DNA from: Pseudomonas sp. BSw22131 | Lineage (GTDB): Bacteria; Pseudomonadota; Gammaproteobacteria; Pseudomonadales; Pseudomonadaceae | Reading direction: 5' to 3' | Assembly: GCF_026810445.1 (NCBI RefSeq) | Contig: NZ_CP113949.1 | Coordinates: forward strand, 1,364,001 to 1,428,000 | Length of the DNA: 64,000 bases | Part shown: positions 47,641 through 57,354 of the stretch, piece by piece | How positions within the stretch are numbered: position 1 is the first letter of the stretch | Layout of the letters: every line of letters starts with the position of its first letter | Made by a program: the position numbers and the translations under genes | The notes under the pieces: model-generated | Databases searched by the model: none | Told to the model about the DNA's origin: nothing | The model's input: only the letters and a program-made list of their open reading frames with translations

Positions 47641-47721
47641 CAGCTGCAAGCTGCAAGTGGAAAGCTGCAAGCCAGAAGCGCCAGACGCCAGGCTTGTAGC
47701 TTGAGGCTTACAGCTTGAAGC
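47641..47721. repeat. AGCTGCAAGC / AGCTTGAAGC repeats in the hom-thrC spacer
   Basis: Short iterated units: CAGCTGCAAGCTGCAAG (47641-47657), AAGCTGCAAGCC, GCTTGTAGCTTGAGGCTTAC and AGCTTGAAGCCC fill almost the entire spacer. The left units are rough inverses of the right ones, so the RNA could fold into a long imperfect hairpin. The same unit type is found between guaB and guaA. Confidence 0.55.
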
Positions 47722-47742
47722 CCAAACCGAAGGTTTGATTTT

Positions 47743-49167
47743 ATGCGCTACATCAGTACTCGTGGCCAGGCACCGGCCCTGAATTTCGAAGACGTGCTGC
47801 TTGCAGGGCTTGCCACCGATGGCGGCCTGTATGTTCCGGAAAACCTGCCGCGCTTCACCCAGGAAGAAATCGCATCCTGGGCAGGCCTGCCATATCACGA
47901 GCTGGCGTTTCGGGTGATGCGCCCGTTCGTCACCGGCAGCATCCCGGATGCGGATTTCAAGAAGATTCTCGAAGAGACCTATTCTTCGTCTGAAAACGGC
48001 GTGTTTGCACACAGCGCCATTGCGCCGTTGCGTCAGCTTGAGGGCAACGAGTGGGTCCTGGAGTTGTTTCACGGCCCAACCCTGGCGTTCAAGGATTTCG
48101 CCCTGCAACTGCTCGGTCGTTTGCTGGATTACTTTCTGGCCAAGCGCAATGAGCGTGTAGTGATCATTGGCGCTACCTCGGGCGACACCGGCTCAGCTGC
48201 CATCGAAGGCTGCCGTCGCTGCGACAACGTCGACATTTTCATCCTGCACCCGAACAACCGGGTGTCGGACGTGCAGCGTCGTCAGATGACCACCATCTTC
48301 GGCGACAATATTCACAACGTCGCCATCGAAGGTAACTTCGACGACTGCCAGGAAATGGTCAAGAACAGCTTCGCCGACCAGAGCTTCCTGAAAGGTACGC
48401 GGCTGGTGGCGGTCAACTCGATCAACTGGGCACGGATCATGGCCCAGATCGTTTACTACTTTCACGCAGCCCTTCAACTGGGCGGCCCTGCGCGCTCGGT
48501 GGCGTTCTCGGTGCCTACAGGCAACTTCGGCGACATCTTCGCCGGGTATCTGGCGCGCAACATGGGCCTGCCGATCAGCCAACTGATCGTCGCGACCAAC
48601 CGCAATGACATCCTGCATCGCTTCATGAGCGGCAATCAGTACGTCAAGGAAACCCTTCACGCCACGCTGACGCCTTCCATGGACATCATGGTGTCGTCGA
48701 ACTTCGAGCGACTGCTGTTCGACATGCACGGGCGCAACGGCGCTGCAATTGCCGGGCTTATGGATAACTTCAGGCAGGGCGCCGGTTTCAGCGTCGACGA
48801 AGAGCGCTGGACTGAAACCCGCAAGCTGTTTGACTCTCTGGCGGTCACCGACGAACAGACCTGCGAAACCATCGCTCAGGTATTTGCCAGCACCGGTGAG
48901 CTGCTTGATCCGCACACGGCGATCGGTGTAAAAGCTGCACGGGACTGCCGTCGCAGTCTCGACACGCCGATGGTCATCCTGGGCACAGCGCACCCGGTCA
49001 AATTCCCTGACGCTGTGCTGAAAGCCGGTGTAGGAAAAGCGCTTGAACTGCCTGCACATTTGTCTGATTTGTTTGAGCGCGATGAACGCTGCACTGTCCT
49101 GCCAAATGACCTAAAGGCTATGCAGGCCTTCGTCAGTCAGCACGGCAATCGTGGCAAACCACTGTGA
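47743..49167 (+). CDS. thrC: Threonine synthase
   Basis: PLP enzyme converting phosphohomoserine to threonine. 474 aa, long ThrC form. The PLP Lys is in GPTLAFKDFALQL; the phosphate/PLP loop is IGATSGDTGSAAIEG; NSINWARIMAQ and SVPTGNFGDIFAGY are typical. Start ATG 47743, just after the repeat-filled spacer. Functional partner of hom; a thrB-type homoserine kinase is not in the window. Confidence 0.97.
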   Translation: MRYISTRGQAPALNFEDVLLAGLATDGGLYVPENLPRFTQEEIASWAGLPYHELAFRVMRPFVTGSIPDADFKKILEETYSSSENGVFAHSAIAPLRQLEGNEWVLELFHGPTLAFKDFALQLLGRLLDYFLAKRNERVVIIGATSGDTGSAAIEGCRRCDNVDIFILHPNNRVSDVQRRQMTTIFGDNIHNVAIEGNFDDCQEMVKNSFADQSFLKGTRLVAVNSINWARIMAQIVYYFHAALQLGGPARSVAFSVPTGNFGDIFAGYLARNMGLPISQLIVATNRNDILHRFMSGNQYVKETLHATLTPSMDIMVSSNFERLLFDMHGRNGAAIAGLMDNFRQGAGFSVDEERWTETRKLFDSLAVTDEQTCETIAQVFASTGELLDPHTAIGVKAARDCRRSLDTPMVILGTAHPVKFPDAVLKAGVGKALELPAHLSDLFERDERCTVLPNDLKAMQAFVSQHGNRGKPL

Positions 49168-49191
49168 CGGTATAGCCGTGTAACAACTTAG

Positions 49192-49220
49192 GGCCCGCCA
49201 TTCGGCGGGCCTTGTCGTTT
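49192..49220 (+). terminator. Rho-independent terminator after thrC
   Basis: GGCCCGCC (49192-49199), loop ATTC, GGCGGGCC (49204-49211), followed by TTGTCGTTT. Perfect 8-bp stem 24 bases after the stop. Confidence 0.8.
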
Positions 49221-49306
49221 GTGCGTGCCAAACTTCAAGGACTAGCAATCTTACGGATGAGCCATTGGCAGTGAAGCAATCAAGGATGTGCGCCTTCAAG
49301 GCGTTC

Positions 49307-52300
49307 ATGACCAGCGAATCGATCAGGTGCGCATCAGCCCTTATCGTGTTGCTGATGTCGTGTTCTATAAGTCAGACCATTACGGCGGCGCAAAGCCTGC
49401 CGTTCAAGCTCGTGGCACCGTTTCTCACGTTGCAGCCGTTGATGCTCGACGGAACCGATCGCCGCTGGCTTGCCGAGCGCGGGACGTTGCGGGTGGGAAT
49501 TGCGATTGCCGACTACGAACCTGTCGACATCACCAGTGACCGCAACCGTTACCAGGGTGTCAGCGCTGACTACCTGAGTCTGGTCAGCGCCAAGCTTTCA
49601 ACACCGGTTCAGGTGGTTGGGTTTGCCAAACGTGAGCAGGCAGTGGCGGCGTTACTCGAAGGCTCAATCGATATTCTCACCAGCGCCAACGGGTTTGAGA
49701 AAGGCATCAAAAAGCTCGCATTCACCCGCGAATACATGCCCGACAGGGCGGTGGTGGTCGGGCGTGGCGATGACGCAAGCCTGCTGCCATCGCTCAAGGG
49801 CAAACGCATCGTGGTGCTGGACGGTTACGCCGATGCAGGCGTCTTGAAAGCGGCTTACCCGCAAAGCGAAGTCATTCTGGCGCCCAACCTCTACAGCGCG
49901 CTTGAAGCCCTGGGCCAGGGCGATGTCGATGCATTCATTGGCAACGAGGTCATCGTCCGCTCTTATAACGCTTTGCGTCCTTACCTGGGGCTACAGATCA
50001 AGTTCGAAAGCTCGCTGCCTGCGGTGGGTTTTTCATTCGCTACCCGTGAAAGCGATCAGCGCCTGCTTAGCCTGACAGACCGAGCGCTGGCAAGTCTCGA
50101 CGAGTCTGTCGGGCGTGAAGTTCTGAGCCGCTGGACAGTGGGCCTTGGCGCCGACGTAGTGCGTCACAGCATTCCGTTCAACAAAGCCGAACAGCGCTGG
50201 GTACGCCGACATTCACGGGTCATCGTCGCGTCGGGCGAGTTTCCGCCCTACATCTACAAAGACACCAATGGCCAGTGGGTTGGGCTGAACGTCGACATTC
50301 TCAACCGAATCACCCGCATGACCGGTCTGCAATTCGTTCACAAGGCAATGGGGTCCACCCAGGAAACCCTCGACATCTTGCGCAAGGGCGAGGCGGACAT
50401 GAACACCAGCCTCGCTGAGAATGCCGAACGCAAGTTGCTGCTTGATTTTACCTACTCGTATGGCGGCAATAGCTGGGTGTTCGTGGTGCGCGAAGACCAC
50501 TCCCGCAAGATCTCGCTGTCTTCGCTTGCCGGCAAAGTCCTGGCCCTGCCCGCCAGGCATGCCCTCGAAGACACCATCCGCAACGAATATCCCGATATCA
50601 GGCTGAGTTCGGTCGCCACATACGACGAGGCCAGAGCGCTGGTCGAGACCGGTCAGGCGGACGCGACCATTCAGAGTGAGGCCTCCGCGTGGCTGTATCC
50701 GCCCGGCAAGTTGCGGGTTGCGCGCAGTGTCGAGGGGCGGTGGTCCCCGGACCGTTTCTCGGTGGTCAAAACCCAGCCTGAGCTGGCTAGCATTCTGAAC
50801 AAGGCGCTTGAGGAGTTTCCGGTGGCGGAAATGCGTGCTCTGCGAATGAAATGGCTGGGCGCGACCATCGCGCAGCCGACACTCTGGCAGCGGATTCCTC
50901 CTTGGTTTTATTGGGCTGCCGCCGTGGCGCTGCTGTTGATCGTTGTATCGCTGGGCTGGAGCAGTCGCTTGAAGGCGCAGATCCGGCAGCGCGTCAGGGC
51001 CGAGGTAAAACTCAACGATCAACTGGCGTTCAAGCGCGCGTTGCTGGACGGTATTCCTAACCCGATTTACGTTCGCGATCTTCAGGGCCGCCTGATCTCC
51101 TGCAACCGCAGTTACGAAGAAAGCTTTGGCGTCAGCTTCGAGCAGATGAACGGCCGGCGGCTGATCGATGTGGACCTGATCCCCAAATCAAGCGCCGAGC
51201 AACTGCACGGTGATTACCTGAAGCTGCTGCAAACCCAACGTCCGGTGTTCGCTGATCGAAGCATGGAGTTGTTTGGCAAGCCTATTGAAGCCTATCAATG
51301 GACGGTCCCGTTTTACCGGGCTGACGGCCAGTTGCAAGGGTTGCTCGGGGGATGGATTGATATCACCGAACGCAAACGGCTTGAGGCCGAAATCAAGGAG
51401 GCTCACCAGCACGCTGAAAGCGCCAATCAGGCGAAGACCACCTTTCTGTCCACCATGAGCCACGACATCCGCACGCCCATGAGCGCGATCATCGGCCTGC
51501 TTGAGCTAGAGCGTGAGCACGCCATACGTCGGGGTCAGGCCCCGTCGGACGGTTTGGGCACGGCATTGCGCGCGGCCAATGAACTGGTGACGCTGATCGG
51601 CGAGAGCCTGGACCTTGCGAAAATCGAGTCCGGCAGTCTGCAATTAGCCCCCGTACCAACGCCACTTCGCACTTTTTTCCAGCACACGTGTGAGCTGTTC
51701 GAGGCGCAGGCGGTTGTGGCAGGGTCCCGCCTGATCCTTGATCTCGAAGAGCAGGTTCAGGGCCACTACCATTTCGATCCTCAGCGGCTGCGCCAGGTGC
51801 TGCAAAACCTGATTGGCAATGCGCTGAAATTCACAGCGGATGGAGCAGTGACTGTCCACGTGAGATTGAGCGCAATCGAAACGAACCAGGTGCGGTTGAA
51901 ATTCTGCGTAGAAGACACCGGAATCGGCATGACGCAAGAGCAGCAACGCGGACTGTTTCAACCGTTCGCTCAGGCGCACGTGCACTCGGCCGCTGCTCAC
52001 AGCGGAAGCGGCCTGGGGTTGAGTATCTGTCGCGAACTGGTGACGTTGATGGGAGGGCAGATCAGCCTGGACAGCGAGGCAGGGCAGGGGACTAAGGTCT
52101 CGGTCGAAATGACGCTGGTCTGCGCCACGCCACCCCTCGCCGCCGAGCCAGAGCATTCGCCGATAGGCATGGCGGCGCTGCCCTTGCGGGTGCTGGTGGT
52201 TGACGATGTCGCCGCTAACCGTCTGGTGTTGACTCAGCAATTGGAGTTTCTCGGGCATGAGGTCGTTGCAACCCACGCCGGGGACCTGGCACTGGCTTTG

Positions 52301-52909
52301 TGGAGAGAAGGGCTTTTCGATGCAGTGTTCACGGACTGCAACATGCCTGACGTGACCGGCTATGAGCTGGCCAGGGCTGTCCGCGACACTGAACATCAAG
52401 AGCAACGTGAGCCCATTCTGATCATCGGCTGCACCGCTAACGCCATGCTGGAGGAGGGCGCTCGATGCGAGCGCGCGGGTATGGACGGTCTATTGGTCAA
52501 GCCGGTATCGATTGCGCAATTGGCGCAGACCCTTGAGAGCCTTGTCGCCGGTCCACGCAACGAGGCGGATTTCGACATCCGCACATTGCACCGCATGACC
52601 CAGGCCGACGAAGTGCAACTTCAGCGAATGCTCGCCGCCCTCAACGACAACCTTCTGACCGAGCAGAAGGCCGTCAGCGCGGCAATCGTCGCGCCGGACT
52701 GGAAGGCCCTCGGCGCCAGCGTGCATCGGCTCAAAGGCGTCGCTTGCCTTATCGATGCCGTACCACTGGCAAAGGCCTGCAGTCAGCTCGATAACAGCGT
52801 GCGTCAACAGTCGAACGAGTCCCTGATGCAGGCCTGTTCGCAACTCGATGACAGCATTCAATCGTTGCGCAGCAGCATCGCGCCGCACCTCAAGCACCCC
52901 ACACTTTAG
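49307..52909 (+). CDS. BvgS/RocS1-like unorthodox hybrid sensor kinase
   Basis: About 1200-residue inner-membrane kinase. In order: signal segment, two tandem periplasmic solute-binding (SBP_bac_3) domains (residues about 55-275 and 300-520), one membrane span (WFYWAAAVALLLIVVSLGW), PAS domain, HisKA with His about 719 in STMSHDIRTPMSAI, HATPase (VLQNLIGNALKF, GSGLGLSI), receiver with Asp about 1010 (VFTDCNMPD) and HPt with His about 1140 (SVHRLKGVACLID). Followed by a REC-EAL gene and a convergent REC-LuxR gene, the composition of the Roc/Sad system of P. aeruginosa controlling fimbriae and biofilm. Start uncertain: ATG 49307 has AAGG at good spacing; ATG 49286 and TTG 49265 are alternatives. 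Confidence 0.9.
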   Translation: MTSESIRCASALIVLLMSCSISQTITAAQSLPFKLVAPFLTLQPLMLDGTDRRWLAERGTLRVGIAIADYEPVDITSDRNRYQGVSADYLSLVSAKLSTPVQVVGFAKREQAVAALLEGSIDILTSANGFEKGIKKLAFTREYMPDRAVVVGRGDDASLLPSLKGKRIVVLDGYADAGVLKAAYPQSEVILAPNLYSALEALGQGDVDAFIGNEVIVRSYNALRPYLGLQIKFESSLPAVGFSFATRESDQRLLSLTDRALASLDESVGREVLSRWTVGLGADVVRHSIPFNKAEQRWVRRHSRVIVASGEFPPYIYKDTNGQWVGLNVDILNRITRMTGLQFVHKAMGSTQETLDILRKGEADMNTSLAENAERKLLLDFTYSYGGNSWVFVVREDHSRKISLSSLAGKVLALPARHALEDTIRNEYPDIRLSSVATYDEARALVETGQADATIQSEASAWLYPPGKLRVARSVEGRWSPDRFSVVKTQPELASILNKALEEFPVAEMRALRMKWLGATIAQPTLWQRIPPWFYWAAAVALLLIVVSLGWSSRLKAQIRQRVRAEVKLNDQLAFKRALLDGIPNPIYVRDLQGRLISCNRSYEESFGVSFEQMNGRRLIDVDLIPKSSAEQLHGDYLKLLQTQRPVFADRSMELFGKPIEAYQWTVPFYRADGQLQGLLGGWIDITERKRLEAEIKEAHQHAESANQAKTTFLSTMSHDIRTPMSAIIGLLELEREHAIRRGQAPSDGLGTALRAANELVTLIGESLDLAKIESGSLQLAPVPTPLRTFFQHTCELFEAQAVVAGSRLILDLEEQVQGHYHFDPQRLRQVLQNLIGNALKFTADGAVTVHVRLSAIETNQVRLKFCVEDTGIGMTQEQQRGLFQPFAQAHVHSAAAHSGSGLGLSICRELVTLMGGQISLDSEAGQGTKVSVEMTLVCATPPLAAEPEHSPIGMAALPLRVLVVDDVAANRLVLTQQLEFLGHEVVATHAGDLALALWREGLFDAVFTDCNMPDVTGYELARAVRDTEHQEQREPILIIGCTANAMLEEGARCERAGMDGLLVKPVSIAQLAQTLESLVAGPRNEADFDIRTLHRMTQADEVQLQRMLAALNDNLLTEQKAVSAAIVAPDWKALGASVHRLKGVACLIDAVPLAKACSQLDNSVRQQSNESLMQACSQLDDSIQSLRSSIAPHLKHPTL

Positions 52910-52993
52910 GACGTGTCCTATTCGGTGCAGTTTTCAGCCGTTTTAAAGTACAGGTCCACTGGCTGAAGACTGCCCGACCCGAGAGGTTTACGA

Positions 52994-54247
52994 GTGCGCT
53001 CGCTCAAAGTTCTGATTCTGGAAGACAACCCTTTTCAATTGATGGCCCTGCATCAGATGCTCAATGCCAATCAGGTGTTCGACGTACTGACGGCGGGCAG
53101 CGTGGAAGCCGCGCAGCGTTCATTAAGCAATCGCGGCGGCGTGGACATCGCGATATGCGACCTGCAAATGGACGGGCCGGACGGTTTGACGCTGATTCGG
53201 CACTTGGCTGAAACGGGACAGGCCAGCGCGGTGATCATTCTCAGCAGCGCCGAGCAATCGGTGCTGGATGCCGTGGCGCAGCTGGCGCGTCAGCAGGGCA
53301 TAGATGTGTTGGGCTGCCTGCAAAAACCAGCATCGGTTGCGACTCTTGGGGATTTGCTAAGCCTCTGGCAGCGTCCTTCAGAGGAGGCCGTTGCGGCCGG
53401 CCCCTCAGCGGATTCACAACCCTTTACCGCGCACGAATTGCATCAGTGGCAAATGGGTCAGCCTGAGGACGATCAACCTCGTTACCCGCAATGGATTGCC
53501 CACTATCAACCCAAAGTCTCGCTGGATGGACAATTGACCGGCGTTGAACTATTGGCCCGCTGGCAGCATCCGACGCGAGGGCTACTGGCGCCGGGCCAAT
53601 TCCTTCCGGCGCTTGAACAGGCAGGCCTTTGCGGTGCACTGACATGGAGAATGCTGGAGCTAGGGCTGACCCTTTCAACCGAGCGGCTTCACAGTACCGG
53701 CCGGGCATTGCCGGTTGCGGTGAACGTGCCGCCTGCCATGCTCGATCAGCCCGATTTCGTCCCGAAGCTGCAGGCAATGCTGGAGCGTTTCCCCGTTCGT
53801 GCGCAAATGCTCACCCTTGAAATCGTCGAACAGTCGGCGCGGCAAATGGCTGTCGTGCAATTCGAAAATCTCCTGCGGCTGCGCATGGCCGGGTGTCGTT
53901 TGTCCATTGATGACTTCGGCACCGGCGCTTCCAACATCCAGCGTCTGCTGGAAATGCCGTTCAATGAGTTGAAGATTCCTGCCGAGTTCGTGCGCGGAAT
54001 GGCCGACGACCGGCGCAAGTCGGCAGTGGTCGCCGGGGCCATGTATATGGCGCAAAAAATGGCGCTGGATGTGGTGGTCGAAGGCGTGGAAACGGTGGAT
54101 GACTTTGATGCGCTGCTCGGATTGGGCCGGCCCACGATCCAGGGCTATTTCATTGCAAGACCCATGAGTGAAGCGCAGTTGTTGCTGTGGATCGAGCAAT
54201 GCAGGGAGCAGGCACCCTGGCTTGAGACCTTGCCGTTAGTCACGTGA
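52994..54247 (+). CDS. RocR-like response regulator with EAL phosphodiesterase domain
   Basis: 417 aa: receiver domain (phospho-acceptor Asp56 in ICDLQMD) joined by a short linker to an EAL domain (about residues 165-405). The signature reads ELL instead of EAL (GVELLARWQHP), but the catalytic set is present: Asn in VNVPPAML, Glu in LEIVEQ, the double Asp in IDDFGTGASN, Lys in ELKIP, Glu in VVEGVET and Gln in QGYF, so c-di-GMP hydrolysis is expected. Start GTG 52994 with GAGAGG 7 bases upstream. Its 3' end overlaps the convergent LuxR-type gene by 8 bases. In the Roc system RocR competes with RocA1 for phosphotransfer. Confidence 0.9.
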   Translation: MRSLKVLILEDNPFQLMALHQMLNANQVFDVLTAGSVEAAQRSLSNRGGVDIAICDLQMDGPDGLTLIRHLAETGQASAVIILSSAEQSVLDAVAQLARQQGIDVLGCLQKPASVATLGDLLSLWQRPSEEAVAAGPSADSQPFTAHELHQWQMGQPEDDQPRYPQWIAHYQPKVSLDGQLTGVELLARWQHPTRGLLAPGQFLPALEQAGLCGALTWRMLELGLTLSTERLHSTGRALPVAVNVPPAMLDQPDFVPKLQAMLERFPVRAQMLTLEIVEQSARQMAVVQFENLLRLRMAGCRLSIDDFGTGASNIQRLLEMPFNELKIPAEFVRGMADDRRKSAVVAGAMYMAQKMALDVVVEGVETVDDFDALLGLGRPTIQGYFIARPMSEAQLLLWIEQCREQAPWLETLPLVT

Positions 54248-54899
54248 GCCCATGTTCCTGAAGATAAATGAACAGCGCCGCATCATTGGCCAGGCCGAGT
54301 TTGCGCATGGCGTTGACCTTCTGCGCACTGACGGTCTGTTTACTGCGGCTGAGCTGCAAAGCGATGGCGCCCACTGAGTGTCCCGCCGCGAGCAGGCGAA
54401 TGACTTCCAGTTCCCTGGGCGATAGCTGCTCTGGCGCGACGAGCATGTACGAACCGTAGTCCCCAGCTTCCAGCAAAATGCGCTTTACCGAGTCCGCAAC
54501 GAATGCACCGCCGGCACGGACGCGGTCGATGGCTGTTGGCAGCTCGCCAGCGACGCTGCCCTTGCTCAGTAAACCGTGGACGCCGAGGGCGAGCATGGCG
54601 TTGAAAAGCCCGGCGTTGTTGAGCATGGTCACTACAATGACGGGTAAGGACGGATGCTCGCGGCGAATGCGTTCAAGCAAGCGCAGGCCGTCGTTCTGGT
54701 CCTCGACCGGCATCATGAAATCGGTCACCAGCAGATCACAGGGGTTAGTCTTCAGGCCTTTCAGCAACTCGTGTGGCGAGCTCGCCTGAGCGACCACTTG
54801 CGCACGGTTGTCCTGCTCGATCACGACCTTGAGACCGATGAGAAAGATCGGATGGTCATCCGCAAGTATGACCCGCAAAGCTTGAGGTTCAGCCGCCAT
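54240..54899 (-). CDS. LuxR/NarL-family response regulator (RocA1/BvgA-like)
   Basis: 219 aa. Receiver domain with Asp60 in LLVTDFMMP, acidic pair ADD at 13-15 and Lys in LSKGS, followed by a LuxR-type helix-turn-helix (about residues 150-215, LSPRELEVIRLLAAGHSVGA). Convergent with the REC-EAL gene. By analogy with RocS1-RocR-RocA1 it would be the DNA-binding output of the hybrid kinase. Targets cannot be inferred from the sequence. Confidence 0.9.
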   Translation of the reverse strand: MAAEPQALRVILADDHPIFLIGLKVVIEQDNRAQVVAQASSPHELLKGLKTNPCDLLVTDFMMPVEDQNDGLRLLERIRREHPSLPVIVVTMLNNAGLFNAMLALGVHGLLSKGSVAGELPTAIDRVRAGGAFVADSVKRILLEAGDYGSYMLVAPEQLSPRELEVIRLLAAGHSVGAIALQLSRSKQTVSAQKVNAMRKLGLANDAALFIYLQEHGLT

Positions 54900-55067
54900 C
54901 GCGACTCCTGATTCTGTTTTTCAGGGAATCTTATCTGTCACATTCGACAGGCATGCTCGAGTGCCAGGGTGCGGCAGTCACCTGCGTTGATGGCGTCAGA
55001 ACTTTCCGGTGAAGTCGATGGTCATTGATAAGCGCCTTTGCATTCAAACTCTTGAGTGGTGATCCAG

Positions 55068-55364
55068 ATGGAAAATATCAGCTTGTTACTTAGTGAAGCA
55101 CTGGCACCTTATCAAGCAAGTCTCGGACCTGTCGGCACGCACGGCGAGCGTCTGGTGACTGTGCGCAACACCGCCGGTGCAACTGTGATTGAACATGTCT
55201 TTTTTGCCGCTCAGTTGTGCGACCGTCGCCAACTGACCGATGTTGTCGACGGTCTGCACCGCGACTTGATGGTAGCCGAAGGACGTATCGAACCGTGCGT
55301 CATCGCGGCCATGCGAAATGCGACACAAGTCGCAGCTTTCGCCACCACTCGGGCATTTGTTTAA
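55068..55364 (+). CDS. DUF3509 family protein
   Basis: Small soluble protein of 98 aa fitting the pseudomonad-specific DUF3509 pattern (LLSEALAPYQASLGP, RQLTDVVDGLHRDL, EPCVIAAMRN). Function unknown. ATG 55068 is preferred; in-frame GTG codons at 55056 and 55059 are possible. Separate transcription unit; a terminator stem stands 110 bases after the stop. Confidence 0.75.
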   Translation: MENISLLLSEALAPYQASLGPVGTHGERLVTVRNTAGATVIEHVFFAAQLCDRRQLTDVVDGLHRDLMVAEGRIEPCVIAAMRNATQVAAFATTRAFV

Positions 55365-55474
55365 GTCTGCGGGAACCTTGTGCAGGAACAAGGCTCCTAT
55401 TGAATACGCCAGGTTCAGCCATTGTGCTCCGATGATTGATACCTGTCGTACGGGCCCAAGATGGGTCGCGGTTT

Positions 55475-55512
55475 ACCCCGAGCAGTCTCCCCGCTGCTCG
55501 GGGTTTCTTTTT
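55475..55512 (+). terminator. Terminator downstream of the DUF3509 gene
   Basis: ACCCCGAGCAG (55475-55485), 8-base loop, CTGCTCGGGGT (55494-55504), then TTCTTTTT. A perfect 11-bp stem. The 110 bases before it hold a smaller stem (CCTTGT/ACAAGG near 55377-55394). Confidence 0.85.
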
Positions 55513-55556
55513 GCATGCGATTTGCCGGTACGTGCCGTCAGGTGCGCTTTCCCGAC

Positions 55557-56444
55557 TTACTGATCAGCAAAGAACGTCTTTGCGTCCTGTAGGTATTCTT
55601 CTCGTTTGGCCATCCATTGCGCATAGAAGCCGATCAACCGGGTGCTGCGCAGCACGCGCATTTCTCGGTTGATCATGTCCATGGCTCGCTGTCCTTGCTC
55701 AGAGTTCGAGCAACCGATATGCGCGAACTGATATTTGGGCACGTCCTTGACCGGGTAAAACTCCAGCTCGTTCAGCGGCACGCTTTGTTGCTGGGCGTGG
55801 AATCGAGCTTCCGGCCAGTAGCTGATGAACGCCTCAAACCGCCCGGCACGTTCCATCTGCAGCATGCTGCCCACCGCAGCATTGCCGTAATGCAGCACCA
55901 GATTGTCTTGCGGGTACTGATGCAGCACGTTGTCGATCACTGGCCCGTAGCTGCGTTCGGCAACGATCCCGATCTTAATCTTCCTGCTGTTCAACACCTG
56001 CGCCAGATCAAGGCGCCCGTCTTCGGAGACGAAAGGCGCGAACAGCGCGTGGTCTTTTTGATTGATGGTCACGCCATTGGAGGGGGTTGCGTACGTAGGG
56101 ATCGAAAACAGAATGTGTTTTGCCCGCTCCTCTGTCCAAAGCAGTGTCGGGTCGCAAGCGAATACCTCGGGGTCCTGAAGCATCTGCGTGCCACGAGCCC
56201 GGTTGACATGCATGATCTGGTGGTTGTATTCGGGCATCTGCGCGATCAGTTCCGGTATCAGCCTGTCGATCGCACCCTGGCCCCGGAGTGGCCCGTAAAA
56301 AATGTTCAGCGGTGGAAAGTCACGCACCAGCCAGATCAATGTCTCTTTCGCCTGACTTTGCCCCGGCAGCGCCGCGAGCAGCGCCATCAGGATCGACAGA
56401 GCGAGTAGGCCGGGTCGGGCAGGCCGCCAGTATCCAATGACCAT
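55557..56444 (-). CDS. Periplasmic solute-binding-like protein (TIGR02285-type)
   Basis: About 295 aa with a signal peptide (LLALSILMALLAALPGQSQA) followed by a type 2 periplasmic-binding fold: IWLVRDFPPLNIF, then GQGAIDRLIPELI, and a C-terminal CSNSEQGQRAMDMINREM. Such proteins occur singly in pseudomonads and are not tied to a transporter; ligand unknown. The start at 56444 gives a canonical signal peptide; the frame remains open to a GTG at 56501. Divergent from yaeQ. Confidence 0.8.
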   Translation of the reverse strand: MVIGYWRPARPGLLALSILMALLAALPGQSQAKETLIWLVRDFPPLNIFYGPLRGQGAIDRLIPELIAQMPEYNHQIMHVNRARGTQMLQDPEVFACDPTLLWTEERAKHILFSIPTYATPSNGVTINQKDHALFAPFVSEDGRLDLAQVLNSRKIKIGIVAERSYGPVIDNVLHQYPQDNLVLHYGNAAVGSMLQMERAGRFEAFISYWPEARFHAQQQSVPLNELEFYPVKDVPKYQFAHIGCSNSEQGQRAMDMINREMRVLRSTRLIGFYAQWMAKREEYLQDAKTFFADQ

Positions 56445-56748
56445 CCGTTGCAGTAATCCTTGAAAAAAGTCCGACGTCAGTTCAGATAAACCAGCCGCCA
56501 CTCCCAGGCGATCGAGGCTGACAGTGCGGGAAGTCCAATCCCGAAGTTGCAGGGCAGAGGGTCTCTGCTCAGGGTATCGGCGTTGTGTATCAATTGTTTA
56601 ACAGTTGTACACGAAGATGAGTCAGCTGTTGCGGGCCGATCCGATGAGTCGATTTTCGTCACCCCGTCGCCCGATCTCCCAGTTCGGTCGTTCAAGGCGA
56701 CGTGCATCGGTTAGACTTGCGGCCTTTCCCGTCTTCAGAAGCCCGTTC

Positions 56749-57291
56749 ATGGCCCAGCCGTCCACGACTTACAAGTTCGAACTCAATCTCACCGACCTTG
56801 ATCGCTCGGTTTACGAGAGCGTCAAGCAAACCATCGCGCGCCACCCTTCGGAAACCGAAGAGCGCATGACCGTGCGCCTTCTGGCCTACGCCTTCTGGTA
56901 CAACGAGCAACTGTCATTCGGGCGTGGTCTGTCAGATGTAGACGAACCAGCCCTGTGGGAAAAAAGCCTGGATGATCGGGTGCTGCACTGGATCGAAGTC
57001 GGTCAGCCCGATGCTGACCGCCTCACGTGGTGTTCGCGTCGTACCGAACGCACCAGCCTGCTCGCGTACGGCAGCCTTCGGGTGTGGGAAGGCAAAGTCA
57101 TCCCTGCGATCAAAAACCTGAAAAACGTCAATATCGCTGCCGTTCCGCAAGAGGTGCTGGAGACCTTGGCCAAGGACATGCCGCGGGTGATCAAGTGGGA
57201 TGTGATGATCAGCGAAGGCACGATTTTCGTAACCGATGATCGCGGTCAGCACGAAGTTCAGCTGCAGTGGCTGGCAGGCGAGCGAGGCTGA
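56749..57291 (+). CDS. yaeQ: YaeQ family protein
   Basis: 180-residue cytoplasmic protein of the YaeQ family (PD-(D/E)XK nuclease-like fold; once linked to RfaH function, true activity unclear). Motifs are YKFELNLTDLDR at the N-terminus, AYAFWYNEQLSFGRGLSDVDEPALW and a C-terminal DDRGQHEVQLQWL. ATG 56749 chosen from the family N-terminus; upstream in-frame ATGs at 56605 and 56644 encode a basic non-conserved stretch. recJ follows 63 bases downstream. Confidence 0.9.
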   Translation: MAQPSTTYKFELNLTDLDRSVYESVKQTIARHPSETEERMTVRLLAYAFWYNEQLSFGRGLSDVDEPALWEKSLDDRVLHWIEVGQPDADRLTWCSRRTERTSLLAYGSLRVWEGKVIPAIKNLKNVNIAAVPQEVLETLAKDMPRVIKWDVMISEGTIFVTDDRGQHEVQLQWLAGERG

Positions 57292-57354
57292 TCCTCGCTG
57301 TGCAACGGTGTCACACCCGAACCTGTTTCAGAAAAAAATCCTAGCGGAACCTGC

